Counted from the stretch's first letter, positions 8,301 through 16,547 are shown. The stretch is DNA of 64,000 nucleotides from Limibacter armeniacum (GCF_036880985.1 NZ_JBAJNO010000008.1:558001-622000); one strand, 5' to 3'. Numbers and translations: made by a program. Notes: generated by a model not told the origin, from the letters alone.

Positions 8301-10547
8301 TTATTGGTTGCCACCAGACAATTCAAGAATAGTTTGCTTATATGTCTCTGCTTCAGATTGCTTCAGTACTTTTCTTTCTTCAAGTTCTGCTTTTACCATA
8401 TCGCTCAAGCTTATTTCAGTTTCAAGCTCGCTCGCTATACTTTCATGCAGTTTCTCAGCTTTCTGCTTAACTTTACCAAGCTGTTCCACTTGATGTGCAT
8501 TTTGCATCTGTAAGAGCTTGATACCTTTGATACCAACCAGGTCCATGTCGATTTCGTCATCTCCATCAAGTGCAAACCACTTAAAGTCGACATTTTCAGT
8601 CATAAGTGATAGCATGCTTATTTCAATATCATAATCATCATCTTCCAATTCTCTTGTAGCGATGTAATTATCAACCAACTGGACATTAGTGATCCAAGAA
8701 TCGTTGTTGTCAGCAAGAGCATCAACTCCATCTTCTAGATTCATTAGTGTTTCTTCTATTTCTTCCAATGCCACAATTTTTTGAGATACCAAATTCAACT
8801 CATTCTGAAGAGGAGCAATAATATTGTCTTCAAAGTCAAAATATGCATCTTCAGCATCTTCATAACCTGTTTCACCTTCTTTTACGATATCTTCCAAGGC
8901 TTTTAGTGCATCAACAGCTGCATCATATTCAGATTTGATAGTAGTAAAATTTGCGTTGTATTCCCATGTGTCATCATATTCAGTTTCAGCTGTAGAAATA
9001 GCACTCTCATACTGAGTTGAAACAGTTTCAATAAAGCCTGTTAGACCGTCATATTCTACTTTTGCTTCAGATAGTTGCTCTAATTTGTCAAGTAGAATAT
9101 CCTGTGGGATATCTGAAACGTTGGCATTAGCATAAGCAGGGACAGCATCTGTATAATCAATTGAGCGGAATGTAATGTCTGTACCATTATCAATCACAAG
9201 AATGTAGTCTTTGTCAGTTGGGTCAACTGTAGAAGAACCGATCTCAGCTTTAATAGCTGTAATCATTGAAGAGATATTATCTCTAAAGTCCTGCAATTCT
9301 GTAAGGTTGGCAATATCGAGTCCATCGTCAGCATCATCTGGGTCGGAGTCAGAGAATGATTCACTGAATGCACCTCCAAAATCATTTTCTAAAATAGATT
9401 TTAGCTCGTATAACCCCATATCACTTTCAAAGCCGTCAATGTAACCGCTGTTATCAAGATCTAGGTAGCCATATACTTTGCCTGGTAACGTTTCTGCATC
9501 ATAGTAGAATCCTTCAGATCCCCAATAACCATAGTCACCATAGCCACCAGTAAGACCGTTATTGAATATATTATTAAAAGCTTCGATTACGTCATCATAA
9601 TAAACGTATTTCGCAAGTGTCTCCGCTGATGAACCTTCAAAATCTGAGCTTGATTTTGACCAATCTGACTCAATTGAGAAGCCATCTTCATCATCTACTT
9701 CAACCATTTTATAAGTATAATCAGATAAGTCTTCAACTAGTATCTCTCCTTTAGCTTCGTAGTATGCAGTCAGTGCATCATTATATGAGCTTACTGTTGT
9801 TTTCACATCATCAACTAGAGACAGTTTATTCGCTTCCTCTTTATCCATTTCAACTTCTAAGTCTCTAGCTTGCTCTCTTAATGCAGCAAGTTCGGTTAGC
9901 TGGTCAGCAAAGTCAGAGTTAACAAGTTCTTCTAATCTGCTTTCAGCATCTTCTAACATTTTTACTAGCATAGGAGCATCTACATCATTAAGGGTAGTGA
10001 TGACATCATCAATTTTGGAAATTTCATCATCTAGTTCTATTTCTGCAGCTCCTAGCTTGATCGAAATTTCAGCTTCTTTTAGTATTCTTCTAGTTATTCC
10101 TGCTAACTCATCAAGAGCCATTTCATAGTTTTCATAAGCAGCTATCAGTTGGTCATTCTTCGCTTTTTCAGCTTCAGCTTTTGCTTTGGCAATTATCTCA
10201 TCAGCTTCAATTTTGGCAGCTTCTAAGTCATTAAGAGCTTCTTGCAATGCAGCTGCTGCTTCAGCCGCAGCTTTAGCAGCTTCAGCTTGGAGTTTTGCAA
10301 TTTCTTCCGCTTGAGCCCCTTCTTTTATAGCATTAGCAAGCTCTTGAGCCTTGGCTAGAGCTGCAGCTTGAGCTGCTTGAGCTGCTGCTACTGCAGCATT
10401 AGCTTCTGTAAGAGCTGCATCAGCCAAAACTTTTTCTACCATTGCCGCACGCATCTCGGCAACGTCCTCAGATTCCTCGTACTTACACGAAGTAGCAATC
10501 AGGGTGCTGGCTGCGAACAATGCAGCCAATAATAGTTTTTTGATCAT
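8301..10547 (-). CDS. Coiled-coil lipoprotein with an EF-hand-like loop
   Basis: 748 residues. The lipoprotein signal has a lipobox ending IATSC near residue 21, so the mature protein is lipid-anchored. Residues about 30-150 are extremely rich in Ala, Glu and Lys in heptad-like order and should form a long coiled coil. The middle contains DLDNSGYIDGFE at 363-374, which fits the EF-hand loop (acidic or oxygen ligands at positions 1, 3, 5, 9 and 12), and an Asp-rich stretch at about 400-410. The C-terminal third is again helical and acidic. I recognise no named family. A calcium-responsive structural spacer in the envelope is a reasonable guess, nothing more. It is its own transcription unit. 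Confidence 0.75.
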   Translation of the reverse strand: MIKKLLLAALFAASTLIATSCKYEESEDVAEMRAAMVEKVLADAALTEANAAVAAAQAAQAAALAKAQELANAIKEGAQAEEIAKLQAEAAKAAAEAAAALQEALNDLEAAKIEADEIIAKAKAEAEKAKNDQLIAAYENYEMALDELAGITRRILKEAEISIKLGAAEIELDDEISKIDDVITTLNDVDAPMLVKMLEDAESRLEELVNSDFADQLTELAALREQARDLEVEMDKEEANKLSLVDDVKTTVSSYNDALTAYYEAKGEILVEDLSDYTYKMVEVDDEDGFSIESDWSKSSSDFEGSSAETLAKYVYYDDVIEAFNNIFNNGLTGGYGDYGYWGSEGFYYDAETLPGKVYGYLDLDNSGYIDGFESDMGLYELKSILENDFGGAFSESFSDSDPDDADDGLDIANLTELQDFRDNISSMITAIKAEIGSSTVDPTDKDYILVIDNGTDITFRSIDYTDAVPAYANANVSDIPQDILLDKLEQLSEAKVEYDGLTGFIETVSTQYESAISTAETEYDDTWEYNANFTTIKSEYDAAVDALKALEDIVKEGETGYEDAEDAYFDFEDNIIAPLQNELNLVSQKIVALEEIEETLMNLEDGVDALADNNDSWITNVQLVDNYIATRELEDDDYDIEISMLSLMTENVDFKWFALDGDDEIDMDLVGIKGIKLLQMQNAHQVEQLGKVKQKAEKLHESIASELETEISLSDMVKAELEERKVLKQSEAETYKQTILELSGGNQ

Positions 10548-10849
10548 GGTTGAATAAATGATTTGTTTTGTGAAGAAATAAGTGATTGGAAAGCATCAGT
10601 TAAGTGCTTTTATCTTGCTATTGTCTGGGTTGGGGCAACGGCAAAATAATTGACTTACCTATGCCAATTGATTTGATATGCATTGTTCCGGTTGAACTTG
10701 CTATACAAAGATGCGGAGGTTTTATAGACTTGGAAATACTCAATTTTGAGTATTTTTTTACAGTTGTTAAGAAATAGAAAAATTGATTTTGTATTATTAT
10801 CAGACGTTGTTAGAATATTTTCACCAATCACTTTTTTGATCTGATTATT
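10548..10849. other. Divergent intergenic region
   Basis: About 300 bp between the lipoprotein gene (minus) and the lysoplasmalogenase gene (plus). It is AT-rich, with no convincing gene, and must hold both promoters. Confidence 0.4.
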
Positions 10850-11569
10850 ATGCAAAAAGTCGTTGAAGCTAATAAGTCAACTGCTGTTATATGGTATTTG
10901 ACAGGTGCTGTTATTGTTGCTGGAGATTTGACAGGAAGGGTACTGGAGTTGCCTCTGTTGGATTATATTTTTAAGCCACTGATAATGGTTTGGATAATCC
11001 TTTTCACAGTTAAGCATTGGACTGTAGAAAAGGCAACTGTTTATAAGTTATTGTTGGGTGCTTTCGTATTTTCTTGGCTGGGAGATGTCTTACTGATGTT
11101 TACAGATAAAGGGGAACATTTCTTTACAGCGGGCTTAGCGGCATTTTTGGTAGCCCAATGTGCTTATGTGATTACTTTTTGGAATGCTGGTGGATCTTTT
11201 ACTAAAAGTAGCTTGCTTAGCAGGCAGCCTTGGTGGATTGGCATATTTATATTGTATGGAGTAGGATTGTATTGGCTATTACTCCCCTCTTTGGGTGTGG
11301 TATTAAAGGTCGCTGTACCGCTGTATGAAATATCAATCTTGGGAATGGCTGTTATGGCGCTTAACCGATTGGGAAAAGTAAGCAGTAGCAGTTTTAGCTA
11401 CACTTTTAGTGGAGCATTGCTGTTTATGCTATCAGATAGCTGTATTGCTGTGAGTCGATTTATAGAACCTTTTCCATATGCATCTTTAGTTATTATGGTG
11501 ACTTATATGGCTGCACAATTTTTGATTATGAAAGGAATAATAGGTTATAAAAAAGAGGGGCAATATTAA
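10850..11569 (+). CDS. Lysoplasmalogenase (YhhN/TMEM86 family)
   Basis: 239 residues, almost wholly hydrophobic, with about eight membrane helices. The YhhN-family features are present: a KPLIMVWI segment near residue 43, SWLGDVLLMF near 82, GLAAFLVAQCAYVITF near 97, and a late FMLSDSCIAVSRF segment. The family hydrolyses the vinyl-ether bond of lysoplasmalogens in the membrane; bacterial members are mostly untested. The gene is monocistronic, and its stop codon lies inside the bidirectional terminator shared with the caspase-like gene. Confidence 0.85.
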   Translation: MQKVVEANKSTAVIWYLTGAVIVAGDLTGRVLELPLLDYIFKPLIMVWIILFTVKHWTVEKATVYKLLLGAFVFSWLGDVLLMFTDKGEHFFTAGLAAFLVAQCAYVITFWNAGGSFTKSSLLSRQPWWIGIFILYGVGLYWLLLPSLGVVLKVAVPLYEISILGMAVMALNRLGKVSSSSFSYTFSGALLFMLSDSCIAVSRFIEPFPYASLVIMVTYMAAQFLIMKGIIGYKKEGQY

Positions 11570-11580
11570 TTGTCCCTCTT
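11553..11580. terminator. Bidirectional terminator overlapping a stop codon
   Basis: AAGAGGGGCAAT pairs with ATTGTCCCTCTT (one G-T wobble) around a 4-nt loop. It covers the stop codon of the lysoplasmalogenase gene and is flanked by A-rich and T-rich runs, so it works for both convergent genes. Confidence 0.8.
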
Positions 11581-11586
11581 CCTTTT

Positions 11587-13290
11587 TTACTTTTTGATAA
11601 AGATGAAATCCCCACCTTCGTCTCCGGTATCGTGTATGACACCAAATTGAGGAACGTTAGGGCTATTGTTACTAACCGCAATCTTAAAACTACTGAAAAG
11701 TACTTCTGCCGGTAAGTATTTTTCTTTGTTGTCTTCCAAGCGTTTGAATAGGTACTTAACAAAGACACTCTCATCAGGGACTTCTTTCAAGGCACCACTT
11801 GTCATGGCTTTTCGGCTTGGTAATTCGTATAATTTTCTGACTGCATTATCTGCTTCAGCAAAAAGGTCTTCACTTTCATCAAATGCAGCACGTGTCTTGA
11901 ATATACCACCACTAAAACAGGCATCTGAAACCAGAAGTGTATGCTTTGCCTGAATACGGCCAATGTATTCTTTCAGTGTTGTATTCCTGAACCAATTGGC
12001 GGTGCTTTTTTTCTTTGCGTCTGACGGTAACCAGTACCCAACTCCATTTGATCCGCCACCACTGGAAACCCAATGACCATGTCCTGCATAAAAGATCAAA
12101 AGGTTATCATTGAAACTTACTTTTTCAGCCAGTGCATCCAAAGCGTCAACCATATCTGCACGGGTTGGATTGGTAAGCAAGGTTACATTTGATTCTTCAA
12201 AGAGGTAATATTTGGTCAGGATTTCCTTAAGCTTCGTGGCATCATGAACGGGTTTGTCCAAGGACTTGATTTTACGATCCTGATACTCATCAACACCAAT
12301 CAGTAATGCGAAGTACCTAGGCTTTTTTACAAATTGCTTTACATCAAAGTCCAAGTCTCCCATATCCCAAGCATCTTCCTCCGTGACATTACGGGTTTGT
12401 ACCTTGGAATTGTTGGCGATAGCAACTGGAATTTCAACTGGAGATGTGGTCGGAAGCTCTCCTTCTGGGATTGAAAATGAAACCAAGTCATCATTCAAAG
12501 AATAAATGGCTGTATAGCTTTGTAAGTCTATAGCAGGTGGCAGGTCATCCTCTTGGGTATTGATAAAGGTAAGCTCTTGTGGCGTGCTCCAAGTGCCGCC
12601 ATCTTGCTTAACAGTAGCATAGACGTCAAAATCTTTGTTGCCAGTACTACTCTCTGCTGAAAACAGGAGCGTTTTGTTATCCGCTAATATTCGGGGAGCC
12701 TTTTCATTATGGATGTTGACAGGAGCTGGTAGTTTGACAGGCTCTTGCCATTTTCCATCTTGGTCTTTTTCTGAAACATAGATGGAGTATGTGATATTTA
12801 GGTAATCGGCACCTGCATCTACTCGGGCAAAGTAAAGGCTTTTGCCGTCAGCTGATAGAGAAGGAAACATTTCATGCCCATCTGTATTGATAGGTAAATC
12901 AAATGGCTGGACTTTACCCAAGCGTTTTCCATACTTCTCTATGTAATAAAGGTCCGAGTTTGTTCCTGTCCGTGTTTCCTTGGTCGCCGAAAAAACAATC
13001 ATCTTTCCATCATAGCTTACAAATGGAGCTGTAATGTTGTCCAATGAGCTTGTAGGAATGAGTTCTTCTGGTTCGCTCCAAGAGCCTCTTTTGTTTTGGC
13101 TTAAAAAGAATGAGAGTTTACCATTGCGATCAGAGGCAAAAAACAGGTTTTTGCCATCGTCAGTAATGCTAGGGAACATCTCACGCTTTTGGGTGTTAAG
13201 AGGAAGTTTTACTGTCTTGGAGTCGGATTGTGCCCAAGTTGCAGTACCTGTCATCAGGTAGATAGCAAATAGCAACAAGTACCTTTTCAT
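11587..13290 (-). CDS. Secreted PD40-propeller / caspase-like (C14) peptidase
   Basis: 567 residues. A signal peptide (about 1-20, ending TWAQ) is followed by at least four PD40/WD40-like beta-propeller blades (MFPSITDDGKNLFFASD, APFVSYDGKMIVFSA, MFPSLSADGKSLYFAR, APRILADNKTLLFSAE; about 35-230). From about residue 325 (RYFALLIGVDEYQ) runs a caspase p20-type domain with the catalytic His404 in FYAGHG and Cys458 in SDACFSG. Caspase-type (C14) enzymes cut after Arg/Lys or Asp, but the specificity here is unknown. No T9SS sorting domain is visible at the C-terminus, so it is probably periplasmic or uses another route. The fold is common in Bacteroidota envelope proteins. No defence genes are nearby. 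Confidence 0.87.
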   Translation of the reverse strand: MKRYLLLFAIYLMTGTATWAQSDSKTVKLPLNTQKREMFPSITDDGKNLFFASDRNGKLSFFLSQNKRGSWSEPEELIPTSSLDNITAPFVSYDGKMIVFSATKETRTGTNSDLYYIEKYGKRLGKVQPFDLPINTDGHEMFPSLSADGKSLYFARVDAGADYLNITYSIYVSEKDQDGKWQEPVKLPAPVNIHNEKAPRILADNKTLLFSAESSTGNKDFDVYATVKQDGGTWSTPQELTFINTQEDDLPPAIDLQSYTAIYSLNDDLVSFSIPEGELPTTSPVEIPVAIANNSKVQTRNVTEEDAWDMGDLDFDVKQFVKKPRYFALLIGVDEYQDRKIKSLDKPVHDATKLKEILTKYYLFEESNVTLLTNPTRADMVDALDALAEKVSFNDNLLIFYAGHGHWVSSGGGSNGVGYWLPSDAKKKSTANWFRNTTLKEYIGRIQAKHTLLVSDACFSGGIFKTRAAFDESEDLFAEADNAVRKLYELPSRKAMTSGALKEVPDESVFVKYLFKRLEDNKEKYLPAEVLFSSFKIAVSNNSPNVPQFGVIHDTGDEGGDFIFIKK

Positions 13291-13580
13291 GGTTTTAGTT
13301 GTTTAAATAATGATGTTACTGTCAATTATAATGTTAGTACAGCTAACTGTCAGTAGGTATATGGAGTAGTGGAACTTAATCCCTATCTATTTACCTTATA
13401 AGAAAAAGTAAAATAAAAATTTATATAATTAAATAACTAGCTTAGTGAAGGATTCATATAGGAGTGTCCCAAAATTGAGTTCAAATTTCTACAGGTTCCT
13501 GTATAACAGGGATTTTTCTTAATTTTGTACGCTCACTTCAATTTTTGCATGAGCTTAGCGTAAACACAATCAACATAAAT

Positions 13581-14294
13581 ATGACATCACAAAAGACAGC
13601 CAAGAAGGAAAGCCCATTTATGAACCTGGTGGTTAATATCCTGATTCCTGCCATTATTCTATCAAAATTCAGTGATGAGGGGAGCTTGGGCCCTGAAAAA
13701 GGACTAATAGTCGCTCTAGCATTTCCTGTATGCTATGGTATTTATGACTTTGCCACGAACAAGAAAGTTAACTTTGTGGCTATTTTAGGTTTTATCAGTG
13801 TCTTATTGACTGGAGCGATTGGATTATTTCAATTGCCAAAAGAATGGGTTGCTATCAAAGAAGCAGCTGTACCATTGCTAATTGGACTGGTTATTATCAT
13901 TTCAATATTCACTCCTTATCCATTGGTGGAGAAAATGCTTTATAATGATCAACTTCTGAAAGTTGACCTGATTAATAACCTGTTGGACAAAAATGGCACC
14001 AGAGAATTATTCAGAAAGAAACTGGTGGTTACTTCTTGGTTATTGGGACTTTCATTTTTCTTATCGGCAATACTCAACTTTGTTTTGGCTGAAGTATTGA
14101 TCAAAAGTGAACCAGGATCTGTAGCATTTAATGAAGAGTTAGGTCAGATGACAGCTTTGAGTTGGCCTGTGATCGTATTGCCAGCAATGTTGGTAATGGC
14201 ATTAGCACTTTGGTATTTGGTTAAAAGCATTAAGCTGTGTACAGGTTTGGGGATGCAGGAAGTGTTACAAGGTGTCGAAGAAAGTGAATCTTAA
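13581..14294 (+). CDS. VC0807-family membrane protein
   Basis: 237 residues from the ATG at 13581; the frame is open from 13545, but the in-frame upstream codons do not look coding. It has about six membrane helices. The family hallmarks are visible: NLVVNILIPAIILSKFSD near the start, LGPEKGLIVALAFPVCYGIYD, and a VNFVAILGFISVLLTGAIGLF segment, with KEAAVPLLIGLVI following. The family is uncharacterised; a transport role has been suggested but not shown. A TAATTTTG (-7 type box) lies at about 13519-13526, some 55 bp upstream. It is monocistronic with a terminator at 14322-14352. Confidence 0.75.
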   Translation: MTSQKTAKKESPFMNLVVNILIPAIILSKFSDEGSLGPEKGLIVALAFPVCYGIYDFATNKKVNFVAILGFISVLLTGAIGLFQLPKEWVAIKEAAVPLLIGLVIIISIFTPYPLVEKMLYNDQLLKVDLINNLLDKNGTRELFRKKLVVTSWLLGLSFFLSAILNFVLAEVLIKSEPGSVAFNEELGQMTALSWPVIVLPAMLVMALALWYLVKSIKLCTGLGMQEVLQGVEESES

Positions 14295-14321
14295 ATATTG
14301 TAATATTTTCATATGATATAT

Positions 14322-14352
14322 AGGCAGGGGAGGAGACTCTTCTGCCTTTTTT
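14322..14352 (+). terminator. Rho-independent terminator
   Basis: AGGCAGGGGAG pairs with CTCTTCTGCCT (two G-T wobbles) around GAGA, followed by a T-run. Confidence 0.8.
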
Positions 14353-14539
14353 GTGTAGAATGAAACCAACCTGAAAGATTGAAAATGTGGGTTACAATGG
14401 GTTGGAGATCAATTGAATCTAAAAATAACCGTGACATTAACAATTGTTGAATTCGCTCGTTTATAGCAGGTTAATTTAAAATATAATTTTATTAATATTT
14501 ATTTGAAATCTCAATGTAGGGATGATCAAAGTATGATTG

Positions 14540-14547
14540 TATATTTG
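14540..14547 (+). promoter_or_regulatory. Probable -7 box of the first tRNA-Gly gene
   Basis: TATATTTG fits the Bacteroidota -7 consensus TAnnTTTG and lies 20 bp before the tRNA. I see no good -33 box at the right distance. Confidence 0.5.
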
Positions 14548-14567
14548 ATGTAAGCAATTGAAAAAAA

Positions 14568-14640
14568 GCGAGAGTAGCTCAGCTGGTAGAGCACAACCTT
14601 GCCAAGGTTGGGGTCGCGAGTTCGAATCTCGTCTCCCGCT
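14568..14640 (+). tRNA. tRNA-Gly(GCC), copy 1
   Basis: 73 nt without an encoded CCA. It has the standard cloverleaf: D arm GCTC/GAGC, anticodon stem CAACC/GGTTG with loop TTGCCAA (anticodon GCC), variable loop GGGTC, T arm GCGAG-TTCGAAT-CTCGT, discriminator T. The acceptor stem GCGAGAG/CTCCCGC has an A-C mismatch at pair 4-69. It is identical to copies 2 and 3. Confidence 0.97.
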
Positions 14641-14649
14641 CATCTAAAA

Positions 14650-14677
14650 TTCATAGTAGAAAGTAGCAATGAGAAAT
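14650..14677 (+). repeat. 28-bp direct repeat downstream of tRNA copy 1
   Basis: These 28 bases (starting TTCATAGTAGAAAG) recur exactly at 15156-15183 after copy 3, 9-10 bp downstream of the tRNA in each case. This shows the tRNA unit was duplicated together with flanking DNA. Confidence 0.9.
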
Positions 14678-14683
14678 GTGAAA

Positions 14684-14712
14684 GGAGTGCTGGTTTCCGG
14701 TACTCTTTTTTT
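14684..14712 (+). terminator. Terminator after tRNA copy 1
   Basis: GAGTGCTGG pairs with CCGGTACTC (two G-T wobbles) around TTT, followed by seven T. It implies that copy 1 is transcribed separately from copy 2. Confidence 0.7.
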
Positions 14713-14798
14713 GTGCCCAAAAATAGGGTGACCTTTTGGAGGAGCTTTCTTATTAAGGTTTGTTTAGATAAAACATCATATGAAAGATATTGCTAGTA

Positions 14799-14828
14799 TT
14801 TGCTTTGTAATATTTAGTCGTATATTTG
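14799..14828 (+). promoter_or_regulatory. Promoter of tRNA-Gly copy 2
   Basis: TTTG at 14799-14802 (-33) and TATATTTG at 14821-14828 (-7) are separated by 18 bp, a good match to the Bacteroidota sigma factor consensus. The tRNA begins 46 bp downstream of the -7 box. Confidence 0.7.
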
Positions 14829-14873
14829 CACCCCGTTAAGGCAGAATAGATGGCCTAACATCAAAAAATATAA

Positions 14874-14946
14874 GCGAGAGTAGCTCAGCTGGTAGAGCAC
14901 AACCTTGCCAAGGTTGGGGTCGCGAGTTCGAATCTCGTCTCCCGCT
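14874..14946 (+). tRNA. tRNA-Gly(GCC), copy 2
   Basis: Identical in all 73 bases to copy 1, including the A-C mismatch at pair 4-69 of the acceptor stem. It has its own promoter (14799-14828). No clear terminator follows, so its transcript may run into copy 3. Confidence 0.97.
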
Positions 14947-15074
14947 CAGATAACAGTTAGAAGACTGTAAAACGATCTTTTTGATTTGCAATTATTTAGG
15001 AGATTTGTACAAAAAACTAGTAGGGTAACACTGTATTAAATTGTATAAATACTGCTGACCAAGGAATATAAAAA

Positions 15075-15147
15075 GCGAGAGTAGCTCAGCTGGTAGAGCA
15101 CAACCTTGCCAAGGTTGGGGTCGCGAGTTCGAATCTCGTCTCCCGCT
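15075..15147 (+). tRNA. tRNA-Gly(GCC), copy 3
   Basis: Identical in all 73 bases to copies 1 and 2, with the same 4-69 mismatch. It is followed by the 28-bp repeat shared with copy 1 and then a terminator at 15214-15250. Confidence 0.97.
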
Positions 15148-15155
15148 CTAAAGGG

Positions 15156-15183
15156 TTCATAGTAGAAAGTAGCAATGAGAAAT
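15156..15183 (+). repeat. 28-bp direct repeat downstream of tRNA copy 3
   Basis: Exact copy of 14650-14677. See the entry there. Confidence 0.9.
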
Positions 15184-15213
15184 AGTTAGTTTTTGGGTTA
15201 CTAACTAAGATTT

Positions 15214-15250
15214 AAAGGGGCTTCGCTTTGCGTTGCCCTTTTCTTTTGTC
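15214..15250 (+). terminator. Terminator after tRNA copy 3
   Basis: AAAGGGgC pairs with GCCCTTT around a 13-nt loop and is followed by a T-rich run. Confidence 0.65.
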
Positions 15251-15422
15251 TTTTTCATACGTTTGATATGCGTTTGTACGTTAGGGGGGTATATACCAAA
15301 AAGTGCAGCCCAACACGAGATTTCACAAATAACTAGATTTTTTATTGAGGTCAATATTATCACGCTAAAGCAATTAGGCGATTAGAGTGCTGCATTAATC
15401 CTCAACCCAAGCATTGATTTCT

Positions 15423-16073
15423 ATGATAAGAAACATGTCTTCTTCACTTTTCACACTCTTTTTTCTGCTGAGTTCTGTAAAGGCACTTGGTCAGTGGAGT
15501 GAGAAACAGTACCAGGATTTTAAAGACTCGGATGTAGTGTCACATCCATTTTTTCAGGAAAAATTTAATATCAAACAAATTGATTACGGAAGGTTAAGTG
15601 CCGCTATGTTTTTTCTGACCAATATGGAAAGGGAAAAATTAGGGCTTTCGAAGTTAGCCTATTCAGTAGAGCTGGAAGCAGCAGCCTTTCTGCATACCAA
15701 AGAAATGGGGGATAAAAACTTTTATGCCCACATCAATCCTTTTGATTCAAAACGTAGAGAGCCTGCTGATCGGGCGAGAATGGCGGGAGTACAAAACCCT
15801 CACACAGCAGAAAATATCTTATATGAGTTTGGCTATATCCATGTACAAGACACGTACCTGTCAGTAGCTAAGCGATGTGTCCAAAATTGGATGAATTCAA
15901 AGGGGCACAGGGATAATATCCTATCCAAAGATGGGCAAGCGTTGGGGTGTGGAGTTTACTTTGACGGTGTTCGTCTGTTATGTGCTCAAAGCTTTCAGTG
16001 GTATGAGCCAATCAAGCGAGGTGATGCGGTTGATAAATTACCGAAGGACTATAGTAAGTTATACTCTCATTGA
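15423..16073 (+). CDS. Secreted CAP-domain (SCP/PR-1) protein
   Basis: 216 residues from the ATG at 15423 (MIRNMSSS). The frame extends to a TTG at 15414, but the ATG gives a proper signal peptide ending near ALGQ. The rest is a CAP domain: LTNMEREKLGLSKLAYSVELEAAAFLHTKEM, AHINPFD, AENILYEFG, then NWMNSKGHRDNIL and CGVYFDG, with the His and Glu residues that line the CAP cavity. Bacterial CAP proteins are extracytoplasmic and mostly of unknown function; some bind lipids. It is monocistronic with a very strong terminator. Confidence 0.85.
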   Translation: MIRNMSSSLFTLFFLLSSVKALGQWSEKQYQDFKDSDVVSHPFFQEKFNIKQIDYGRLSAAMFFLTNMEREKLGLSKLAYSVELEAAAFLHTKEMGDKNFYAHINPFDSKRREPADRARMAGVQNPHTAENILYEFGYIHVQDTYLSVAKRCVQNWMNSKGHRDNILSKDGQALGCGVYFDGVRLLCAQSFQWYEPIKRGDAVDKLPKDYSKLYSH

Positions 16074-16093
16074 AGGAAAAGGTAGGCCTGATA

Positions 16094-16131
16094 AACAAGA
16101 AAGCCTCTCAGATTTGAGAGGCTTTCTTGTT
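16094..16131 (+). terminator. Strong hairpin terminator
   Basis: A perfect 17-bp stem (16094-16110 with 16115-16131, AACAAGAAAGCC.../...GGCTTTCTTGTT) around a 4-nt loop. It may be bidirectional. Confidence 0.85.
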
Positions 16132-16162
16132 TCACAATGTGAATAGTTTCACGCGGCTACAT

Positions 16163-16246
16163 TTAGCGTTTGTTTAGTCTTTCCATGTTTTCTTTTACAC
16201 GTGCTAAATAGGCTAGGTCTTCTCTAAGAATTTCTTCTCTTGTCAT
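16163..16246 (-). CDS. Possible 27-residue protein
   Basis: ATG at 16246 to TAA at 16163 encodes a highly charged helical peptide that begins MTREEILREDLAYLARV and ends in Lys-Arg. It lies in an otherwise empty 530-bp gap. A perfect LacI-type palindrome (16296-16309) stands 50 bp upstream of its start, and the plus-strand terminator hairpin lies downstream. The codon choice looks native. Such short genes cannot be proved from one sequence; conservation in relatives would decide. Confidence 0.35.
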   Translation of the reverse strand: MTREEILREDLAYLARVKENMERLNKR

Positions 16247-16295
16247 AGTTTACTTGGTTAATAACGTTAATAGTTTTTGTTAAGCTTCTGATTTA

Positions 16296-16309
16296 TGCAA
16301 CCGGTTGCA
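16296..16309. promoter_or_regulatory. LacI/GalR-type operator palindrome
   Basis: TGCAACCGGTTGCA is a perfect 14-bp palindrome with the central CG typical of LacI-family operators. It lies upstream of the possible small gene and far from any other start, with a TAACGTTA palindrome at 16263-16270 nearby. No LacI-type regulator is encoded in the window. Confidence 0.45.
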
Positions 16310-16516
16310 CTAGTGTGCCAAAAAAATAAAGCTGCAAGGAATAATTTGGAAAATCCGAATACAAAATGTTGTCAACCATTGGGCTTATGGATTGTGTTCG
16401 AATTTTAATATAATTTATTCGTTTTTTGTGAAATTACCATTTGGTAAATGCAGGAAATGTGAAAAGTTATAATAGGGTTCATATTGCCTTAGTAACGAGT
16501 TCATTGTAAAAGACAA

Positions 16517-16547
16517 CCCCTTGAAAAACGAGTGGCTTTTCAAGGGG
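16517..16547 (-). terminator. Hairpin terminator after the AddB-like gene
   Basis: A perfect 11-bp stem (CCCCTTGAAAA / TTTTCAAGGGG) with a 9-nt loop, about 55 bp downstream of the minus-strand stop. Confidence 0.7.

Noticed and set aside
11587-13290. Caspase-like gene as part of a gasdermin/CBASS-type defence system
   Set aside because: It carries a signal peptide and PD40 blades, and no gasdermin, cyclase or effector gene lies nearby.
13440-13545. Possible small inverted repeat near CAGGTTCCTGTATAACAGG
   Set aside because: Short and weak pairing; not distinguishable from chance.
14599-14796. Open frame running through tRNA copy 1
   Set aside because: Overlaps the tRNA and its terminator; chance frame.
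14568-15147. Regularly repeated identical units resembling a repeat array
   Set aside because: The repeated units are tRNA-Gly genes with unequal spacers; no CRISPR repeats or cas genes are present.
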